A stretch of 9,312 nucleotides of DNA from Spirochaetales bacterium (lineage in GTDB: Bacteria; Spirochaetota; Spirochaetia; SZUA-6; DRHE01): the NCBI GenBank assembly GCA_016935715.1, contig JAFGQJ010000067.1, positions 1 to 9,312 on the forward strand, written 5' to 3'. Positions 7,188 to 9,312 of this stretch are shown piece by piece; position 1 is the stretch's first letter, and every line of letters starts with the position of its first letter. The translations under genes were made by a program, and so were the position numbers. A model generated the notes under the pieces. The model was not told the origin of the DNA. It ran no database searches and saw only the letters and a list, made by a program, of their open reading frames with translations.

Positions 7188-7823
7188 ATGTCAGTTCACG
7201 ATAAAGCCGGAATCCTGTGGGATGATCTGCGGGTAACTGCCAACATGATGTCCGTAGCGGGAGCCCAGTTCAGCAGACCCCCCTGTTATGTGCCGATTCT
7301 CACCAACGAGCAGAGGGGGCCGAGCTTCTCGGGACTCTACGGGTACCAGTTCGGCTACGGCCGCGGGGTATTCCAAAGCGGACACTTCCAGGTTCAGATA
7401 CCCCACGGTTACGTTCCCGGTACTCCGATCGAGCCTCACGTTCACGTGCGCCTGGATCCCGCCAGCGAGGGAGCGGCGGGACAGAAGCTCCTGCTCGAAT
7501 TCGAGTACGTTTGGGTGAACCTTGGCGGGCAGCGGCCGGAGAGCACGCGGATCGTCTCCATGAACCACGAGGTCACCGAGCAGAACCTGCGTCAGGACAA
7601 TGTGATGATCTCGTTCGGATTCATCGAGAAGGCGGACGCCGGGATCTCCTCGATGCTGGATTGCCGTTTCTCCCGCATCACCTTCGACCCGGATTGGGGC
7701 AGGGATTTCTGGTCACCCCAGGGTCTTGAGAACGACACCTTCCAGGGGAACCTGATATTCAAGGAATTTGATTTCCACTACCAGATCGATTCGCTCGGCA
7801 GTCGGGAACCGGGTCACAAGTAG
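7188..7823 (+). CDS. Phage/prophage-associated protein of unknown function
   Basis: Complete 211-residue soluble protein with no signal peptide or membrane segment. I cannot assign a function. The arrangement WDDLRV (11-16), FQVQIPHGYVPGTPIEPHVHVRLD spread over 67-90, ISSMLDCRFSRI (153-164) and a closing FDFHYQIDSLGSR (194-206) matches, from memory, an uncharacterised family that is common in tailed-phage and prophage genomes. There it typically starts with a DDLR motif, has an 'LPH..KEGT...HVHW'-like centre and ends in 'DFHYEIDT.GSR'. The mostly beta-strand character, with alternating hydrophobic residues, would suit a virion or fibre-associated jelly-roll, but this is inference. The start at 7188 is fixed by a strong ribosome binding site. 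No other phage gene is visible nearby, so it is either an orphan prophage remnant or a domesticated copy. The reading frame is intact and has its own promoter, which argues against simple decay. Confidence 0.6.
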   Translation: MSVHDKAGILWDDLRVTANMMSVAGAQFSRPPCYVPILTNEQRGPSFSGLYGYQFGYGRGVFQSGHFQVQIPHGYVPGTPIEPHVHVRLDPASEGAAGQKLLLEFEYVWVNLGGQRPESTRIVSMNHEVTEQNLRQDNVMISFGFIEKADAGISSMLDCRFSRITFDPDWGRDFWSPQGLENDTFQGNLIFKEFDFHYQIDSLGSREPGHK

Positions 7824-7866
7824 CCAGTGCGAAGCACCGTCTACAGTCATGCTTGGAGGCGATTGA

Positions 7867-7896
7867 CATGCACATGCATGATAACATGGTCGAGTA
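7867..7896 (+). promoter_or_regulatory. Putative vapBC promoter/operator with CATG repeats
   Basis: Four CATG tetramers at 7867, 7873, 7877 and 7885 lie within 22 bp just before vapB; the middle two form the palindrome CATGCATG (7873-7880). An extended -10-like TGATAACAT (7879-7887) would start transcription near 7894, 3 nt before the vapB ATG. RHH antitoxins normally bind short palindromes over their own promoter, so these repeats are good candidates. A perfect TTGACA at 7863-7868 has only 13 nt to this -10, so its role is unclear. Confidence 0.4.
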
Positions 7897-8133
7897 ATGA
7901 GAACGACCGTTGAAATCCCCGACGAATTGCGAAAAAAGCTAGTGGAAGAAGCAGCCTCCCGTAATCTTCGAGGCTTTTCACCTCTTGTCGTGGAAGCGAT
8001 ACGTCTGTATTTCAGCAGACAGAGCAGAAACCGCGAGAGTACCATCAAGCGCTTGAAGGGCAGTCTGTCCCCGGAGCAGATGGACAGAGAGTGGTCTCGT
8101 TTGAAAGAGGTTCGGGAGAATTGGCGCAGATGA
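7897..8133 (+). CDS. vapB: VapB-type antitoxin, ribbon-helix-helix
   Basis: Complete 78-residue protein. The N-terminus MRTTVEIPDELRKKLVEEA (1-19) is the beta-strand and first helix of a ribbon-helix-helix DNA-binding fold; FSPLVVEAIRLYF (27-39) is the second helix. The charged C-terminal half (about 40-78, with W66 and W76) should wrap around the toxin. It is expected to dimerise, bind the toxin and repress its own promoter. The stop overlaps the next gene's start in ATGA, the usual antitoxin-first layout. ATG 7897 is the only reasonable start: an in-frame stop sits at 7882 and the fold begins at residue 1. It has no Shine-Dalgarno. One counted stretch, 7921-7980, is 28 of 60 G/C, lower than much of the efflux operon, which fits acquired DNA. 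The symbol reflects the family pairing, not an ortholog assignment. Confidence 0.85.
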   Translation: MRTTVEIPDELRKKLVEEAASRNLRGFSPLVVEAIRLYFSRQSRNRESTIKRLKGSLSPEQMDREWSRLKEVRENWRR

Positions 8134-8504
8134 TTCTCATCGATACGGATATTGTGTTTGAATATCTCGTCGGTGGAGAGTCGGCCAATGAAACGGAAAA
8201 GATCCTGCAGCGCGTGGAAGCGGCCCTATCAGCGATTACGGTTTACGAGCTGTTTGCCGGGGTAGCAAGCGAAAAGCACCTGGCGCAGCGAGAGGATTTC
8301 GTCGAGCTATGTGAAATCGTTGAATTGACGACCTCCATGGCCAGGACCGCGGTGCGCCTGTATACAGACTTGAGAAGTCAGGGAAGGTTGATAGCCAACG
8401 AGGATCTTCTCATCGCCGCCACAGCTCTGGAAACAGGATATCCTCTGCTCACCGGGAACCGATCCGATTTTGAGCGAATCGGCGGATTGAGCCTGTTGGG
8501 GTGA
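8130..8504 (+). CDS. vapC: VapC-type toxin, PIN-domain ribonuclease
   Basis: Complete 124-residue PIN-domain protein spanning nearly the whole fold. The acidic metal-binding residues are all visible: Asp5 in MILIDTDIVFEYL, Glu40 in ITVYELFAG, Asp92 in NEDLLIAATAL, and Asp113 in TGNRSDFERI. VapC toxins are Mg-dependent endoribonucleases, many of which cut tRNA or rRNA to halt growth; the target here cannot be inferred. The start at 8130 is preferred because it overlaps the antitoxin's stop (ATGA) and puts the first Asp at the normal distance from the N-terminus. An upstream in-frame ATG at 8091 would add 13 residues encoded inside the antitoxin gene. A GGGAG (8114-8118) precedes the start by 11 nt. 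All catalytic positions are present, so the toxin is probably active and must be held in check by the gene before it. Confidence 0.9.
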   Translation: MILIDTDIVFEYLVGGESANETEKILQRVEAALSAITVYELFAGVASEKHLAQREDFVELCEIVELTTSMARTAVRLYTDLRSQGRLIANEDLLIAATALETGYPLLTGNRSDFERIGGLSLLG

Positions 8505-8555
8505 ATGCAGATCTTCACAACCCGCAAAGAATGCGCGAGCAATCTTCGGCGCCGG
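8505..8555. other. Short convergent intergenic gap without clear terminator
   Basis: The vapC and GNAT genes converge across these 51 bases. There is a GGCGCC palindrome near the right end but no stable stem followed by a T-run on either strand, so transcripts from the two sides may overlap. Confidence 0.5.
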
Positions 8556-9149
8556 TCACCTCTGCGGTGCGGCAGCAACCTCGTAGCGTACAACCGCCCT
8601 GCGCCCGGAGCGGCGGGCGACCTCCGTGAAGCCGGCCCTGCGGAAGGTGTCGATCAGCCCGGTGAACGCCTCCCCCGGGTCGACCCTGCTCGTTTCCGGG
8701 TCTACGGGGTAGGCCTCCACCGTGGCGGCCCCGCGGCTGCGGGCATAGTCGACCGCCGCCTCGATCAGCAGGCGGGTCAGCCCGCTTCGCCTGTACCCGG
8801 CAGCGATATAGAAGCAGACGATCGACCAGACCGGTCGATCGTCGACCCGCTTCAGCACCGGTGAGCGATCCAGAACCGGGAACGCCTCGCGCGGGGCTAC
8901 CGAGCACCAGCCGATCGGCTCGTCCTCCAGGTAGGCGAGCAGGCCGGGCACCTCGCCGCTGCGGATGATCGCCTCCATGGCCCGCCGGTTCGCCTCTCCG
9001 TGGTTCCTGTCGAATTCGGAGCGCTTGATCCGCCACCACATGCACCAGCAGCCCCCGTTCGCCCCGTTCGGACCAAAAAGCTTCTGCAGATCCGGCCACT
9101 GCCCGATGTTGACCGGTTTGAACGCCAGCATCTCCTTCATGAGCTTCAT
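8556..9149 (-). CDS. GNAT-family N-acetyltransferase
   Basis: Complete protein of 197 residues from the preferred start. Seen directly: a Cys/Trp-rich motif GGCWCMWWR (32-40); GLLAYLEDEPIGWCSVAPRE (69-88), the central beta strands of the fold; and the acetyl-CoA segment SIVCFYIAAGYRRSGLTRLLIEAA (109-132). Within that segment RRSGLT is a slightly degenerate form of the R/Q-x-x-G-x-G/A pyrophosphate loop. A C-terminal RRAGFTEVARR (170-180) is the typical final strand region. It should transfer an acetyl group from acetyl-CoA to an amine in the cytosol; the acceptor is unknown. The start at 9149 is chosen over the longer one at 9182 because a strong GGGGGAGG ribosome binding site sits 6 nt before it, and the longer start would lie inside the predicted -10 element. 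It is divergent from the aminotransferase and convergent with vapC. Not recognisable as a named resistance acetyltransferase. Confidence 0.85.
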   Translation of the reverse strand: MKLMKEMLAFKPVNIGQWPDLQKLFGPNGANGGCWCMWWRIKRSEFDRNHGEANRRAMEAIIRSGEVPGLLAYLEDEPIGWCSVAPREAFPVLDRSPVLKRVDDRPVWSIVCFYIAAGYRRSGLTRLLIEAAVDYARSRGAATVEAYPVDPETSRVDPGEAFTGLIDTFRRAGFTEVARRSGRRAVVRYEVAAAPQR

Positions 9150-9180
9150 CTCCGCCCTCCCCCTGTCATGTGTTTTGCCC

Positions 9181-9209
9181 ATTATCGCCGAAATCGGGAC
9201 CGGGGAAAA
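9181..9209 (-). promoter_or_regulatory. Predicted promoter of the GNAT gene
   Basis: On the minus strand GATAAT (9181-9186, 5 of 6) is preceded at 17 nt by a weak TTTTCC (9204-9209). The start would be near 9174, giving a leader of about 25 nt holding the Shine-Dalgarno. The -10 is reasonable, the -35 poor. Confidence 0.4.
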
Positions 9210-9221
9210 CCGCCTTCTCCC

Positions 9222-9250
9222 TTGTGGCCGGCACGCCCGGCGGTTATAAT
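9222..9250 (+). promoter_or_regulatory. Predicted promoter of the class V aminotransferase, near-leaderless
   Basis: TTGTGG (9222-9227, first three bases of the consensus) is followed by exactly 17 nt and a perfect TATAAT (9245-9250). The start would be near 9257, at most about 3 nt before the ATG at 9260. No ribosome binding site fits between. A 5-bp inverted repeat GCCGG/CCGGC (9227-9231 and 9237-9241) lies in the spacer and could be an operator, though it may be chance in GC-rich sequence. Confidence 0.55.
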
Positions 9251-9259
9251 GGCCCCGCT

Positions 9260-9312
9260 ATGAAGAATCTGTTGGATGGAATAGAAGAGGTACTGTTGAT
9301 GGGTCCGGGTCC
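9260..9312 (+). CDS. Class V aminotransferase, alanine-glyoxylate type (5' fragment)
   Basis: Only the first 17 codons and two bases of the next are in the window; the gene runs off the right edge. The readable N-terminus is MKNLLDGIEEVLLMGPGP. A short helix followed by LLMGPGP is characteristic of the start of class V PLP aminotransferases of the alanine-glyoxylate/serine-pyruvate branch, where 'PGPS/T' opens the fold. That branch includes serine-glyoxylate and ureidoglycine-glyoxylate transaminases, so the exact reaction cannot be stated. The PLP lysine and the rest of the protein are outside the window. The start is supported by a TATAAT promoter immediately upstream; the ATG lacks a Shine-Dalgarno. 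It is divergent from the GNAT gene. Confidence 0.6.
   Translation, partial: MKNLLDGIEEVLLMGPG

Noticed and set aside
7827..7837. Small hairpin GTGC-GAA-GCAC after the phage-type gene as a terminator
   Set aside because: The stem is only 4 bp and no T-run follows, so it is unlikely to stop transcription.
7863..7868. Perfect TTGACA as the -35 of vapBC
   Set aside because: No acceptable -10 lies 16-18 nt downstream; the best -10-like element is only 13 nt away, so I did not call a standard promoter on it.
8515..9099. Alternative minus-strand 194-codon frame overlapping the GNAT gene
   Set aside because: It is the neighbouring frame of the GNAT gene, Gly/Arg/Pro-rich and without fold motifs.

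Overview
The window reads as a GC-rich Gram-negative chromosome. A complete tripartite RND efflux operon with a TolC-type outer membrane channel and a lipoprotein adaptor implies an outer membrane. The ygeW-type carbamoyltransferase together with the style of the RND pump would fit a free-living spirochaete or another anaerobe. That is an impression from family knowledge, not something the sequence proves.

Layout. 6-1205 (minus) is a YgeW-type knotted carbamoyltransferase with its own promoter. 1264-7029 (minus) is one operon in the order adaptor, RND pump, TolC, joined by 4-bp and 8-bp overlaps and driven by a promoter at about 7080-7108. An AT-rich divergent control region (about 7030-7187) separates it from a plus-strand gene (7188-7823) for a protein resembling an uncharacterised family usually met in tailed phages and prophages. 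A VapBC-type toxin-antitoxin pair follows (7897-8504), then a convergent GNAT acetyltransferase (8556-9149, minus). At the right edge a plus-strand gene starts at 9260 and runs off the window; its first 18 residues fit a class V aminotransferase of the alanine-glyoxylate type.

How they work together. The three efflux genes should form a single drug or solute export complex spanning both membranes. VapB should neutralise VapC and repress the pair. The stretch from the phage-like gene to the GNAT gene looks like a small accessory segment between housekeeping or metabolic genes. The carbamoyltransferase and the aminotransferase at the two edges both belong to families with members in purine/ureide nitrogen catabolism, but no direct link is visible here.

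The most notable pattern is in the start sites. Three genes (ygeW, vapB, the aminotransferase) have a -10-like hexamer only 6-9 nt before the ATG and no Shine-Dalgarno, which suggests leaderless mRNAs. Three others (adaptor, phage-like gene, GNAT) have separate promoters and good ribosome binding sites. No RNA genes, insertion sequences, CRISPR arrays or convincing intrinsic terminators were found, and I see no clearly new multi-gene system.
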